A stretch of DNA of 64,000 nucleotides. It comes from Mycteria americana. Taxonomy: Eukaryota; Chordata; Aves; Ciconiiformes; Ciconiidae. The DNA is taken from positions 3,908,501-3,972,500 of the forward strand of contig NC_134367.1 of the NCBI RefSeq assembly GCF_035582795.1. The letters are read 5' to 3'. The notes under the pieces are model-generated. The model had not been told where the DNA came from, made no database searches, and saw only the letters and a list, made by a program, of their open reading frames with translations. This document shows positions 1 to 12,067 of the stretch, piece after piece; the stretch's first letter is position 1; each line of letters begins with the position of its first letter. The position numbers and the translations under genes are program-made.

Positions 1-957
1 GCGCTAACAACTGAGCAGAGAAATATCTGGGAACACCACTAAACAGTAAAACAGGACCCAGCACAGTTCGTATTTATTTCCTCTTTAATTATGTCCTCTC
101 TTTTAATGAGATCTACAGTGATACAGTAGACAGATGGGCTGGGTGAACTGAGACCATTTTCTCCCTCCCCACCCAAAACAAAAAGATGCTACAAGGAAAG
201 GCAAATATTTGACTGTTTGGGATGCAGAGGAAGGAGAAACGAAAAGGCGAGCCAGCAAACAGCTCCTCGCTCAAGCAGGGCTTTCTGCAGCACCGGCACT
301 TTCCTCTGTCTATCCAAGAGGCTGGAGCAGGAGCTTCTGGCAGCCAGCTGGAAGGCAAGACTGGATGAAGAACATCTGCATTCTTTTCAAGTGTGTGTCC
401 TTATCTCAGTCCCGCAGCCGAGGGCGTTTCGGAGAAAAAAGGGTATTGGAGGGGCTGCTGGGGAGGGGAGAGGAGCTGGAGATCTGCGATGCAAGGAGCA
501 GGCTTGGGAGAGTGGCGCAGAGGAGGAAAGGGGGGTTTGGGAATGAAATGTGTCATGAGGATCCATCCTCTGACAGTGGCTCTCTTTTGGGGAGGTGCTA
601 CTTAGGTCCCAAAGGGATGTGCTTCATCTCCTGTCCCCAAGGACAGCCAGCACAGCTCTTCTCCACTCTCCAACCTGCCAGCGCTGGCAAGGGCTACCGG
701 GAGCAGTGGGGTTGTCCCCTGTCCCTGCGCGTCTCCTGCGGTCACAGGAGCACCACACAGGCAGGGACAACGTGGCTGGCGGTCACGGCACAGCGACAGG
801 GCGGTAACCGTATGCTTGGCCCATCTGACAGCCCACAGGGTGACACGCACCCAGGGCTGGTTTGCAACCCCACCCCGGAGCATCGTCACGTTCGTCTCTG
901 GAGCCCGGCTCTGCCCCTCAGCGCTCTTCAAGGAAACATCCTGAAAATGAAGATAAA
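1..957. other. Intergenic, no gene recognised
   Basis: Unique-looking sequence. The open frames on both strands lack similarity to any family I know and run into the CA/CG tract. A TTTATT near 73-78 could be a minus-strand polyadenylation signal, but no matching gene is seen. Confidence 0.5.
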
Positions 958-1492
958 ATTGAGCGTTGCAGTGCTCCACGTGCACGGTACCAGCCCTACA
1001 CACCCACCCACGTTGGGCTCACACGAGCGCGACACGACGAGGCACGCACGCACGTTTGCGCGCATACCCGCACGCGTGCGCGCGCAGAGTGGGACGCGTG
1101 CGCGCAGATGTCGTGCACGGGCTTTGTGGTCTACGCCTACCACCTGCCAACGGTTTTCGCACGTACGCTGCTGTGTTCGACACGCACACACCAGTGATAC
1201 ACGTGTGTGCACAAGCGTCGCGGTACACGCACATATATGCCGTTTATCATCACTTTATTATGGTTTGAACATGTTACCTGTACACGCACGCGTACGGAGT
1301 CTGTGTTACGCACATGAGCGCGTTCGGCATAGTCTATGGGCATGCACACGCCCGTAGGACACAGATGTGTGCCAGCACACACGCACAGCAGCGCACACGC
1401 ACCCATCCACACCCCGTGAGCGCCGTGGCACAGGCGGACACACGCGCCGTGGCTCACGTTGTGCTACACGCGCACGCTCGCACCCAGCAGAT
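958..1492. repeat. CA/CG alternating purine-pyrimidine tract
   Basis: About 535 bp dominated by interrupted CACG, CACA and GCGC dinucleotide steps (for example GCACGCACGCACG, CACGCGTGCGCGCGC). It is unusually CpG-dense for this window. No fixed unit is repeated, so it is a degenerate CA/CG microsatellite rather than a satellite. Alternating purine-pyrimidine DNA of this kind can adopt the Z form. The long open frames across it are a product of the biased composition. Confidence 0.8.
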
Positions 1493-4400
1493 ACATCACG
1501 CTCCTGGAAGCTGATCCCCAGCCAGAGATCTCTTTACATGTCTGAGGCTAATTAATGGGTTTTGGCAGCCATGTTAATAAATTATAATCCCTTTATAACA
1601 GTGCAGGGCACCTTCAAAACCCCAAGCTCTTTGACATGCGATTGCCTTGCTGAATGCTTGATGCCAGCTCCGACTCCTCGTACTTCACTGCGAGCTTCCT
1701 CGCCTGGGTTGGAGAAGGCAGCAGTGCTCTCAGGGAAGCCAGCGTTGTATCTGGCTTTACCGGGGTGGCTTTCCTGATGCTCTCAAACCCAGGGCTTAAC
1801 AAAAAGCAATCACTCAGAGGAAGGGAGGTTTAGCACAGATGTGACCCTGTCCTCCCTGGTCCAGGTAGGCAATGGCATCCTGAGCATGTCAAGGTGAGAA
1901 ACGCGCCCATGAACACGTAACCAGGGACTTGGAGACAGAAGAAATCTGAGGAGGGATGTTTTCATGGAGCTGGGAGTGTTAATGTCTGCATTGCAGGGGA
2001 ACAGGAAAGCTTTTGAGGCTTCTCTGGGGTCTGGAGATATCCTGCAGCCCGTGCGGGCACCCGAAAATCCTGGCCCTGCTGTCTGCTCCTGTGAATCTCC
2101 CCTCTCCATCACCCACACCTCAAACGCGGCAGGACCCGGAGCCCGCGGGCAGCCCTGCGGGAGAGCACGGCCGGGTCCGCGCTGCAGCCAGGAGCACAGC
2201 AGCATGCCGCGGAGCAGGCGTCCCTGGCGCAGGGACATCGCCTCCTGATTTCCCAAAATACCCTGTACCGACGAATTTTGGCCCTTCGGTCTGGCACAGC
2301 CACTGGACAGATGGTCACAGGAGACAGCGCAGGTATGAAGGCAGCTCCTCTGTGCTCAAAACCCTCCCTTTTCCCTCTGCTTCCAGGCAAGGAAGGGGCC
2401 GATTAGCACAAAATCCATGGCAACCCGGCCAGCAGCCTTGAAGCCAGCTCCTCGCTCCCTCCCCTCCTCGGCACGCCTTTGTCTGCCGCTGGCGCATCCC
2501 TCAAGCCCTCACTTTTTGCTCTCCTCCCGGATTTCAGAGGGAGCAGCTTTGCTCTTCCCTTCCCTCCAGGCAGCGCTGGCTGGGGACAGAAGATGCAGGT
2601 TTCCCCCTCCTGCAAAAGACTTACCTGTAATAGACACCTTTGCTCCTTTTCCTACACCGCCAGCATTACAAAACCCACCGGCGATGTGCACAGACGCTTG
2701 CTGGGAGCAAGCTGGCATGGGCAAGCAAGAGCTGGTGTGCATGCGAGCCTGCAAAAACGAGCCAGCAAAACTCCAGGGAAACCTCTCTGTAAAAAGCCAG
2801 GCAAAGGCTCACACTATCAGGATTCATGGCTTGTTCTGGAGGTGGGTAGATAACCCGGACTGCCACTCCCAACCTGATGATTTCTACCTGCAAACAACCC
2901 AGTGGAAAAAATCAGGCTGTGACTGCAAAAAATCTTCTCACCAGCAACCCAGTAATTAAAAATCAGTGTGTTCCCCTTAGAAAAGACCCTACAATAACAC
3001 ACAGATGTAGTCACCTCTGAGGTTAAGGGCACTCCCTATCCGTGAAGCAGTGTGCTTTCCCCTCTGGGACCCACGGAGGGGAACAGTGAGAGCTCACGCT
3101 CAGCCTGCAGTTTGCGAGCAACCCTGCCAAAACAAGCCCAGAGCCCACGCCTTGCACGCGAGGCTAGAGGTCTACAAGTACAGCTTGCAGAGGACGAACC
3201 AGTAGCATCAGTGGAATTTGCCACCTTTCCAAGCGAAAACAGGCTAGGGGGACTCCCAAAAAGCCCTGCCTGAATCCCCTCCTGCTGAGCCCACTCCAGA
3301 CATGAAATCCATGTTGCCTCTTTTAAGACCTTGAATCCACCCTCTTCTCCGCTCAGACAGCTTCCCCCAGGGAAACAGCCTCCTCTGCAATGTATGAAAA
3401 CCCTCCAGGCACCTGGACACGATGAATTGAATCTTTGCATCCCAGGAAGAGCGTCGGCACTGTGCTGTTGCCAGAGACTCCTGACTTTCCCCCTGCCCCC
3501 TTAGCAATTGCCCCTGGAGACTGGGGTGAGCCCCTGAGGAATCCTGTGCTGGCAAGAGCCCCCCAAATCCCGGCCAAACAGCCCAACGTCCCTCTGGCTG
3601 GAGCCAGTGAGTGATGGCGGACGACCAGGGCAGCAGGAGCACCGTCCCCTCTGCATCGCCTCGCCTGGAGGATTCATCTTCACAACTCTGAGTGCAGCCC
3701 TGGGGGAAGGCATGGAAAAGGGGTGACTTTGCAGCACGGGTTGGGGCAGGGCATTTCTCGAGTACCCGCAGGAGGAGCTCAGCTGCCTGGCATGATGCAC
3801 TCCTCGTCCAAGTATGCGAGCTGTCTTGCCTGAAGCCGGTAATGCCGCTTTCGCTTAAAGATAAGCATGTGCTTGCAGCCTGGGCTGGCTGGAGCCCAGC
3901 GCCAGCACAAAGAGGGCTTTGTACGAGCGGGATGCACAAGGCGATGGGGCAGAGCTGCTCTCCGAGGAAACTGGAGGCCCGTAGACAAAACGGGTCCCCG
4001 GGGAGAAGCTAAAAGGGGACTTTTCTTTTCTTTGCTTTTCGCAGAGACGGAGGAGAGCTGCACATCGTAATTAACGAGCCGCAGGTGATCAAACCCCTGC
4101 AGCCGCTGAGCAGTGAAAGGAAAACAAAGAGGCATGGGGGGGAATGGGGAGGCAGGAGTAAACACTCTCTGCAGGGCACTGCTAGGAAAGAAAGGCGAGC
4201 TAAGCTCGAGGGGTGGAAGGCTGAGCCACGATGGCATCTCTCAGATCTGCCGGGCTTCAACTCATCAAAAGCCTTATTTGCTATGGGCTGTGATGCTGGC
4301 GGCTAGGCTTGGGATAGGCTCTCCCACTGGTTAGAGCAAGGGAAGAGGAAGGCAGTGTGCTATCAGGGGAAAGGCATGCCCTCTTTACAGGAGCTAAGTC

Positions 4401-4555
4401 CTTGGCCAGGCTGGGCTGGATGTCTGGCCAAGCCGAGGAAACACAGGCTGGTCTGGTGCTTGGGGAGGGGGCATCTGCAAATCCCACTTGCCACAAGCAT
4501 CAGCTGAAGCATTGCAGCTGAACCTTTGGTGAATGCAAGACCTCAGATTCGGGCT
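1493..4555. other. Intergenic, no gene recognised
   Basis: It holds only the CpG-dense segment near 2.1-2.3 kb and a canonical-looking but isolated minus-strand donor (ATTACAG followed by GTAAGTC, near 2620). The frames present (for example 3244-3939 minus) show no conserved domain. Confidence 0.5.
2124..2270. other. Short CpG-dense segment
   Basis: About fourteen CpG dinucleotides fall in roughly 125 bp (GCCCGCGGGC, CGGCCGGGTCCGCGC and similar), well above the surrounding sequence. It is too short for a classical CpG island and no gene start is visible beside it. Confidence 0.4.
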
Positions 4556-4863
4556 CTGTGGCTACATCTATGCTAGTAAGTAAAGCAGGTCAGGAACTAT
4601 CCTTTGGTCCCAAGAACCAAGTGGCATGATATAGATGACGTCGTCCGTATGATGACATCCACACCTGTAGCTAAGCATCCTCCCTCCCTCCCCCAGCAGG
4701 GAAGGTATTGGACTGCTGCTGGAGACCAGCCCGTGCTCCCATCAGTTCCCAGGTGTGGTTTGGGAAAGGGCTGCTGGAACGTGCCAGGGAGCACGGGGCT
4801 GGTTGTGGGGCTCGCCCTTGGCTGTGTTTTCTGTGCTAGTTAGACACAACATATAGCTCCATG
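4556..4863 (+). mobile_element. Inverted-repeat element, copy 1 (full length)
   Basis: The left end CTGTGGCTACATCTATGC followed by TAGTAAGTAAAGCAGG is answered at the right by a diverged inverted copy (GCTAGTTAGAC ... ATATAGCTCCATG). The interior matches other copies, for example AGTGGCATGATATAGATGACG against the family's CAACTGGCATGGTCTGGCC. It is about 308 bp and has no coding capacity. A possible further fragment of the same family lies at about 4945-5030. I do not recognise the family name. Confidence 0.6.
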
Positions 4864-5227
4864 AGCAGCACAAGCTGGTGCTGAGGAGTTGAGGGGTCCT
4901 GTGCCTGTCCCCCTCCTTCCTACCCCTCTCCTGTGCCTTGGCACACACATTGGTGCAGCCACGTGGGGAGCTGGAGTGATGAACCTATCCAGATTTTAAC
5001 TAACGTGGCTAAACCATGCAGAAAACCCGAGGCATGAAGTCAATCCCGCCCTGCCACGCTTGGGTCATCGAATGGGAGAGAAGGAAAAAAGGCTGGAGGG
5101 TGGTTAGCAGGCAGGTAGGTTGGCACCTGAAAGGGATCCAGGCCAATTCCAGCGAGAGCAGGACTGGCCCTGTTTCTAACCCAGTTTTCTAAGAAAGAAA
5201 AACTTGTAGCATCAGGGTCTGTCATCT

Positions 5228-6340
5228 GTCTTTAACTACCATCCTTGCCTTCCTCTCGCTAACTTTCAAGCTTATCAGCTGTCCTTGATCAATGCCTGTC
5301 CACGTCCATCAATGTGCTTGACCTGCTGCTCATAAATGTGGAGGAGCAGAGGGTAATTGTGGTCAGGAGTGGTAGACTGGTCTCTTGTAGCTGTGAGATG
5401 CATCTGGAGAAGGACTTGAGAAGACAAGCTGTGGATTGAGGACTCTGGACCTCAAGAGAGTTGACTTCAGCTTATTTGGGGAACCGAGAGGTTGCTATGA
5501 GAGGAGAAGGTGTCCAAGGCAGCTGCCTGATTTTTTTAAAGAAAACTTATTCAGAGCTTGGGAACAAACCCTGCCTTTGCACATGAAAATCAGGAATTTC
5601 AGCACAAAGCCTGCTTGGCTAATTAAGACACTTCTTAGTGAACTGAGCTGCTAAAAGGGAGCATACAAGAAATGGAAATAAGGAGAGAAAATGAAAGAAG
5701 AGTGCAAATGCATTGCTTGGGTACTCAGGGATAAAAGCAGAAGGGCTAAAGACCAGCTGGAGCAAAGGCTGGCCAGGGATGCTAAGAGTAACAAAAAGGG
5801 GGTTTGCAAGTATTTTAACAGCATACTTCAGGGAAAATGTAGGTTGATTGGTGAATGGGGGAATAGCCTAGTGATGGATGGTTATGGAAAAGGTTGAATG
5901 CCTTTTTTGCCTCAGTTTTTATAGGTCAGACTTGCTCCAAGCTTCTGCATATAACAACAGCGTTTGGGAAGCAGAAGAACAGCCACCAGTGGGGGAAGAA
6001 AAAGATTAGGGACTATTTAGTGCAATTAAATGTATTTACACCCATGAAACTGGATGAGATTCATCCTAGTGCTCTGACAGAGCGCTCTGATGTGATTGTG
6101 AGGCTGCTGCCTGTCATCTACAAAAAACCACGGTGTCTGGCTTCTGTCCACCCATCAGGTGTCTCCAAGCATTATATGTATCTTAAGAAAGAGAAAAAGG
6201 AGGATGTGGAGAGCTACAGAGATCAGCCTCACCTTGGGCCCTGGAAAGATCATGAAGCACGTCCTCCAGGAATTCATTTCTGGATATATGAAGAGCAAGA
6301 AGGCAGGTACCCAGGGACCCCAAGCTACAGGGCATGGTTC
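5228..6340 (+). mobile_element. Decayed CR1-like LINE fragment (ORF2 middle part)
   Basis: Pieces in different frames on the plus strand follow the order of CR1 ORF2. An INVLDLLLINVEEQRVIVV segment (about 5307-5365) comes first, then TLDLKRVDFSLFGE (about 5440-5485), then RRAKDQLEQRLARDAKSNKKG (about 5730-5795) and NAFFASVF (about 5897-5920). Next is an RT-start piece, ATEISLTLGPGKIMKHVLQE (about 6213-6275, cf. the CR1 PVSLTSVPGKVMEQ region). Stops and frameshifts separate them, so the copy is dead and old. It covers the end of the endonuclease domain to the first RT blocks. Boundaries are approximate. Confidence 0.8.
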
Positions 6341-7550
6341 TGTGGAGGCTGGTGTACAAGCTGCTCTGCAGAAACAGATGTGGGACTTCAGGGAGAGAGA
6401 GAGCATACAAAGGAATCTGCTTTTCTTCTTTGGTGGCAATGACTTTAAATTGGGGCCAGGAAGAAGGCCTGCATTTTGGGGGTATGAAGAAACCCCTTAG
6501 TACTAAAGTCCTGGTATGAAATCCTTTCCTTTTGTGCCAGAACCCTGAAACAGGGAAGAAACCACAAACGATGGGGCAAATTTCACCTTGCACTGTGATA
6601 CATAACAGATCTCAAGGCTTGCATGCACTGAGATCCGTCCCTGCCTTCGCTCATCCGAAAGGAATAGCTGGACAACCATGAGAGAAACAAAGAGACCCTA
6701 CAGGAACCTGGACCTGCTGTGGCTGGTTCAAGCTGAGCAAGCCCAGCTAGCTGGCTCCCAGTCTCTCTGTATATTTTGCCTTAAACAGTCATTGGTGAAG
6801 GCACAGAAATGGAGAGAGAAATCCAGCGTTTCCACTCTCCCAGGGACTGCCCTGACCACTGCACCATCTCATGCCCTTTCTGGTCTGGTTACTCTCAAAC
6901 AAGGCTCATCTCAGGAGAGCCTTCCTCCCTCTGGATAAGAAAATGGAAAAAAATGGATAGGAAAATGGTGAAAAACCCAAAGAAGGACTGTTCCCAGGCA
7001 GTGTGGCTGCCTATATAGAGCCCCTTGCTTGGAGCCTTCCTCTTTGCCCAGGGCAGGGGCTCAGCTTGGCTGTTGTGTGGCATCATGGCTGGTCCCACCC
7101 AGGGGACGCAGCAGGGGATCTTTCATTTCCTTTTGGTGGCTGGCTTTTGCCTGCAGGAGGGATTTCCAGGAACACCACAACACACCATCCTTCGGAGAGG
7201 TGCTGGAGGCTGCTGCTCCTTCCCGTAGGGCCCCTGGAGCATCCTCCCTCCGCCATCCTCTCCTCCAACACGGCAAGGAACCATCTGATAAATAATTCCC
7301 TTTTTTTTTGCTGATTGCATCTTGTTACCAAGATGTCTAGGGAACATCCTGGCATCCCTGGAACCACCGCTCAGAGCAGACTGGCAGCTGATTAAGATAA
7401 TTAAGATTTTATAGTCACCTATCTTAACAAGCTGGCCAAGCTTTCCCATGGGGATCTGAGAGGACTGGTGTCCTCTACTTGTGTTGGGTGGTCTTATAAG
7501 AGACCCAAGCAAGGAAGAACAACTTCTTTAGGGCTTTGCTAGGTTTTGTG
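6341..7550. other. Intergenic, no gene recognised
   Basis: No exon, RNA gene or clear repeat is seen between the LINE relic and copy 2 of the inverted-repeat element. Confidence 0.45.
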
Positions 7551-7771
7551 CTGTGGCTATGTTTGTGCTAGCAAACCAAACAGCTGAGGAGCATTTCCAA
7601 GCACTGGAATTCAACTGGTCAGTGGTCATCACAGTCCTTGGCATGGTTTAGGCATGGGACAAAAATCTCCAGGCAAGGTTTGGGAGCTTGCCTGGGTCAG
7701 GGACCATTCCTAAGATGCAGTTTGGCTGTCGCTCCCTGTTCATTAGTTAATAATATGGACTCGGCCAGACT
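7551..7771 (+). mobile_element. Inverted-repeat element, copy 2
   Basis: The left end reads CTGTGGCTATGTTTGTGC and TAGCAAACCAAACAGC; the right end is the inverted relative CATTAGTTAATAATATGGAC. A shared interior piece (AACTGGTCAGTGGTCATCAC) corresponds to the family's conserved CAACTGGCATGGTC block. It is about 221 bp, so partly deleted internally. Confidence 0.5.
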
Positions 7772-8019
7772 GGTCACTTGGCCTTAGGCTGGAGAATGGG
7801 TCCTGGTTGCTGGTGGTGATGCTTGGTGTTCCCCTCCAAATGAGTGATCCTACCTCTGGGTGGGAGGTTTGTATGTCATGAATCAAGAGAACTTTGTCTC
7901 TACAGCCTTGGCTTAAAAGTGCACTAGGGAACTGTCCCTTTGCAAGACTACGAGTCATTAGTGATTGCTGCTTTATTAGAAAGGTTTATTGCACGCTGTC
8001 CTGACTGCGTTTCTTCATG

Positions 8020-8280
8020 CAGACGTTGCATCTCTACTGGTGAACTGAACAGCACCAGGGTCCCTCCTCTGTCCATGAGACCAACTGGTATGGCCCAGAC
8101 AGGTTCATATGGTTAAACCTTCGTACCCCAAAAGAGGTGGCTGCACACAGATTGCCTATTGGGGATGGTCCCTGGCTTACACTAACTCCTGAGCCATACC
8201 TGCCAGGAGTCACTTCAGACCAACATCAGGGTCGCTGGCAATCGAGCAGGCAGAGCTAACCCTTGGCAAGCCACATGCCA
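8020..8280 (+). mobile_element. Inverted-repeat element, copy 3
   Basis: The left end is CAGACGTTGCATCTCTACTG then GTGAACTGAACAGCACC. The interior holds CCAACTGGTATGGCCCAGAC, the core GGTGGCTGCACAC (from 8136), ATTGCCTATTGGGG and AACTCCTGAG, in the same order as copies at 16454, 21412 and 35621. The left two thirds are among the best matches in the window. The right terminal repeat is poorly preserved, so the end is uncertain. Confidence 0.6.
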
Positions 8281-11200
8281 AAGCCACCAAAGCTGGGGCT
8301 GGAATTGGCAGCATGGGAAGGGGGACAGGGCAGCCTAACAAGCTGGGGGGTTCACAGGATGAGCTTAATAGCATTAAGAGCTCAATCCCTCTGATTTGGT
8401 TAAAAGCCTTGCAACAGGCTTCCAATTTTAATTCACCTGCAGGACAGGCTTTTGTCTAAAAGCCCAGTCCCAGCAGCTTCCAGGGTGACAAAGGACATGC
8501 TGAGCATGACCAGGTGGTCACATCTGAAAGGCCAGAAGGTCCTCGGCTGTATCTCAGACTGAGCAGCCACAGCTTGGGTTTATCCCACATCTCATTTTCC
8601 ACCTTATAATCAAAGGATAATTGTTCTAACTACCTTTCTGGTGAGGTAGGAAGGAGCTGACCTTTGCAGATCTCCACAGAGCACTGTTAACAGCGTTCCT
8701 GCTTCCCGTTGAGTTGCCTCCTTAGCTACCCAGGCTGCAAGCTGAAGCGTTTTGGGGGAAACTCCCTCTACCTCCCGGAGCAATCCCCATCCTAAAGAAA
8801 ACCCCTTGTAGCACATGGCACTCTTTGAGCAGCTCCTTCCTACCCCCGTTGTTCCCGGGGAGGAGAAACAATGATCTAAGAATGCAAAGCTCTTGAAACC
8901 CCTCCAGAAATCTGCAATTTATGAGCAGCCTGTTCCAGCTGGCAGAGGGAAATTGTCAGTGGAACAAAAACATTGTGTAATAGCCCCCATCCTCCTCCTC
9001 CCCTCCGAGAGCGGGGGCGGGGGGGGAGACAGCCACCAGGGAGAGGGGGTGTCAGGGATGGGGCAGCGGTTAAGCACTGGGCGTCTTCCACCAACATCTC
9101 AGGGCTTGGGCGTTGCAGACCTCTCGCGGTGGCTGACCCAAAGGTTTGTAGCACGTTAAGATGCTGAAGGCAACGGTGACCAGGATGGTTTGTCTGCCCC
9201 AAGGCTCAGACCACAGGCACTCTGCACCATCCACCTTTTGCAAGGATGGGGCAAGCCCAGGTCTCGGCTGCTGTGAATGATGGGTGCATGGAGCTGGTGT
9301 CTTGGCCCTTCTTTATAAAATAGATTGAAAGGATGAGAGATGAAAGCCTGAAATCAAGAGTTTGCCCTAATCTGATCATCGCCTACTTTAAAATCCACAT
9401 CCATCCATTGTGGCTTGGGGCCCAGCTTCACACGAGTGAGTGCGGTCATTTGCGGCTCAGGGGTGTCCCTTGGCTGGAGGGAGGTGCTGGTGTTATTCAG
9501 CCTTCCAGATCTCCCGGGTAGCGTGGAGACCGGTGAGGATTTCTGGGAGTGGTTTGCACAGATTTTGGTGCCGCTCCTCCTTTGGGCTACTGCATGGCTC
9601 CTCTGGATGGCGGCTGGGCTATCAGCGATGCCCGAGGGGTGATTTCTCCCTGAGGTTTTGGGATGTCTCGCTCCCTTGTTTGCACCTCCTCACACGTGGC
9701 ACTTGGTTGTAAAGCCTGCAGTGAGGGAAGCGAGTCTGATTCTGGTTTCGGTGTGTAGCCTGCCGCCTCCTCCTTGCAATCTTTTTTTTTCTTTCCCCCC
9801 CCTTCTGCCTTCCTTGATCTAAAATAAAACCCGCTTAGCAGACAGTAGTCTGTGAAAAAAAACCACAAGGTGCCGGGAATACTCCAGCTGGGCTTTTTTT
9901 TCTAGATATACATATTAAAAAAAAAAAAAAAAGGTTAGACTGTGATAGCTGAAATACCGTATAGCAGAGGCAATCTGAAAATTCAGTCTGTAAGTCCTTA
10001 AACATGTAATTCCCTGGCTTTCCCGATGTAAGTGGGACCTATCGCGGCATTTCTGTGATGATATGTCTATTGAATTTCATTAAGGGTTATACGGAGGCAA
10101 TTGTGGGAGATGTCAAAATACAAATCACTCACTGATTATACGATAGCACTTCCCAGTGCCAAAAGAGTGAGGAATGAGACACTCTCCGAGGAACAATGAC
10201 CCTTTTCATCATTGCTGCACTGGGGCTGTGACAGACGAGCAAGGTCTTGTCCATTAGTATGTCGGGGCAGACCATGCCAGGGAGCATGACCGCAAGTTAA
10301 AATGTGTACAATTGTTTTGTGCTTCCTCTTAAATGACCCAAAGGGAGTCAGAAATCAAGCTGGGCCAATTCGCTTTTAAACGATTTCTTCATGCTGAAAA
10401 ATATATAGAGCTTTGGGCTGACTAAAACTTCAGGGGTTGGGTCTAGCTGGATGAATGGCTGATACCCACTGAAAGAGAGAAAGTGGAAAAGTTTCATTAA
10501 GGCTATTTCAGGGAAAATATTTTGACTGTCCATTACAAAACAATGTCTGAATGAAAATGAAGTGTTAATGGTTTGAGTTTTAAATTAATATTTTTAGAAC
10601 TGTTTTAAGTAGAAACAAAATGTGACCAATTAAATACTAGACTGACTCCCCCCCATCCAAAATTTGCATATATGTGAGCTTTTTGGAGCAAGAAAAAATA
10701 ATCTGGAATTTGGTCTTCTAGTTAGCCTGAGGAAATCAGTGGTCTTCCAGTCTGGCCATCTAAATTAAAAAATGCAGTTAATTATTCACGTGGACTAGTC
10801 TCAAACTTGCTCTTTAATTTCAGCGAGAAACATGTCTCGCTGCAGAGTGGCTGTGGACAACCCTTGAATCAATGTCCAGTAGATCCCTGCTTCAAATAGA
10901 TGGAGCAGCAGCCACCTCCACGATGCCGCTGGTGCTCCAGATGGAGATACCATGGCCTTGATTCGGTGGTCCACACATGTGGTTGCATTAAAGGGTATTT
11001 TCAGGCTGAACCCCAGAAGCATCAACCTTGGTTGCCACCAGCCTTTCTCTGCAGGCATCATAGGTCACCTAGGAAAGGGGACGTGGCTCTAAGCCACCTG
11101 TATGAGCAGAGGAACCAACACTCGAGGGCATGAATCATCTCATTGCAGAGAGCTGAGACCTGGTGGCTCCTTTCTGGGAATTTTGTGATGGGAGCAGCGA

Positions 11201-11974
11201 CCTGAACTCATGTTTCTCAAGGCCCACCCAACCTTTGGATGACTTGGTTTTTTTAAACAAAGTCTAGCAAAAATCAGACATACTTCTATTTGTTTTTCTT
11301 CCCTAACCTGATATATTTTTAAGTGCCTGGACCTGCTTTTGACTCAGTGGCTGACTAACCAAACAGCACGTAACATAAAAGAGTGATTTTTTTTTTTTTT
11401 TGGCTTTCTTTCCCATACATTTTTGTTCAAATATGTAATAAGTGTTCCCACCTTAATTTCTTCCCATCTCCTCCAGACTGCTGGAGCCGTAGGGGTGTCC
11501 CAGTGATGTGTATGGGTAGAGAAACCTGACTGGAAACCTTGCACACCTGTAAACCCTAAACACCAGACTGGTGCTTCCCCGACTGCTCTCCCGGCAGAGC
11601 TGGAGCCACTGAACACAGTGAGAGACCAGAGGCAGAAGTCAATACAGACATAATTTTATAATTAAAAAATTGTGCATTTCAACGAACAGTTGGCAGTTAT
11701 AACCATCCCCCATTCCCCTTAATGCAGAAAATACATGTCTGGAACCCAGACGTCTGATATTTCTAATGCCACATATAATGACCTCCTAAGACTGTGCTTG
11801 TACTAACCTCCTGCATTCGGCTACCAGACGAGAGCCCAAAGGCAGGTCCACCCTACAGCTGACTCTAGGTGATCCTGGGGAGAACCAGTCCCCCTCTTCC
11901 AAGGCATTATTTTCACTGAAAAGTCGTCATTGCTATCTTTTGATCGAAAATGCCTCTGAAAATCAACATGTGGG
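8281..11974. other. Intergenic, possible conserved non-coding sequence
   Basis: No gene is recognised. The part around 10010-10200 is CpG-poor, balanced in composition and free of repeats, the character of many conserved non-coding elements. Homopolymer and pyrimidine runs lie near 9781-9935 and 11388-11402. Confidence 0.4.
9917..9932 (+). repeat. A16 homopolymer
   Basis: A simple adenine run. Comparable runs occur at 24099-24116, 41043-41058 and 52379-52393 (A), and at 32343-32367, 33991-34010 and 61516-61534 (T). None is preceded by recognisable cDNA-like sequence, so they are not called processed pseudogenes. Confidence 0.9.
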
Positions 11975-11994
11975 ACATGAATTGATTAATTTTT

Positions 11995-12000
11995 TTTATT
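11995..12000 (-). terminator. Candidate polyadenylation signal AATAAA
   Basis: TTTATT on the plus strand reads AATAAA on the minus strand and lies in an A/T-rich stretch. It is the first canonical signal downstream of the FAM167A stop, but such hexamers arise by chance in A/T-rich DNA. Confidence 0.35.
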
Positions 12001-12067
12001 AAAAAAGTAAACAAAGAAAAATTTTAATGAGATTTTTTTTTTCTTTTTCAAGATGTCCAGGGGGAAA

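Noticed and set aside
209-1357. 382-codon plus-strand open frame
   Set aside because: Its second half is the CA/CG tract, where stop codons are rare in every frame. The translation is His/Arg/Cys-rich low complexity with no domain.
3244-3939. 231-codon minus-strand open frame
   Set aside because: Composition-driven; no family similarity and overlapped by other chance frames.
4945-5030. Possible extra fragment of the inverted-repeat element
   Set aside because: It shares a GTGCAGCCACG word and ATTTTAACTAACGTGGC, but has no terminal repeat; kept only as a note under copy 1.
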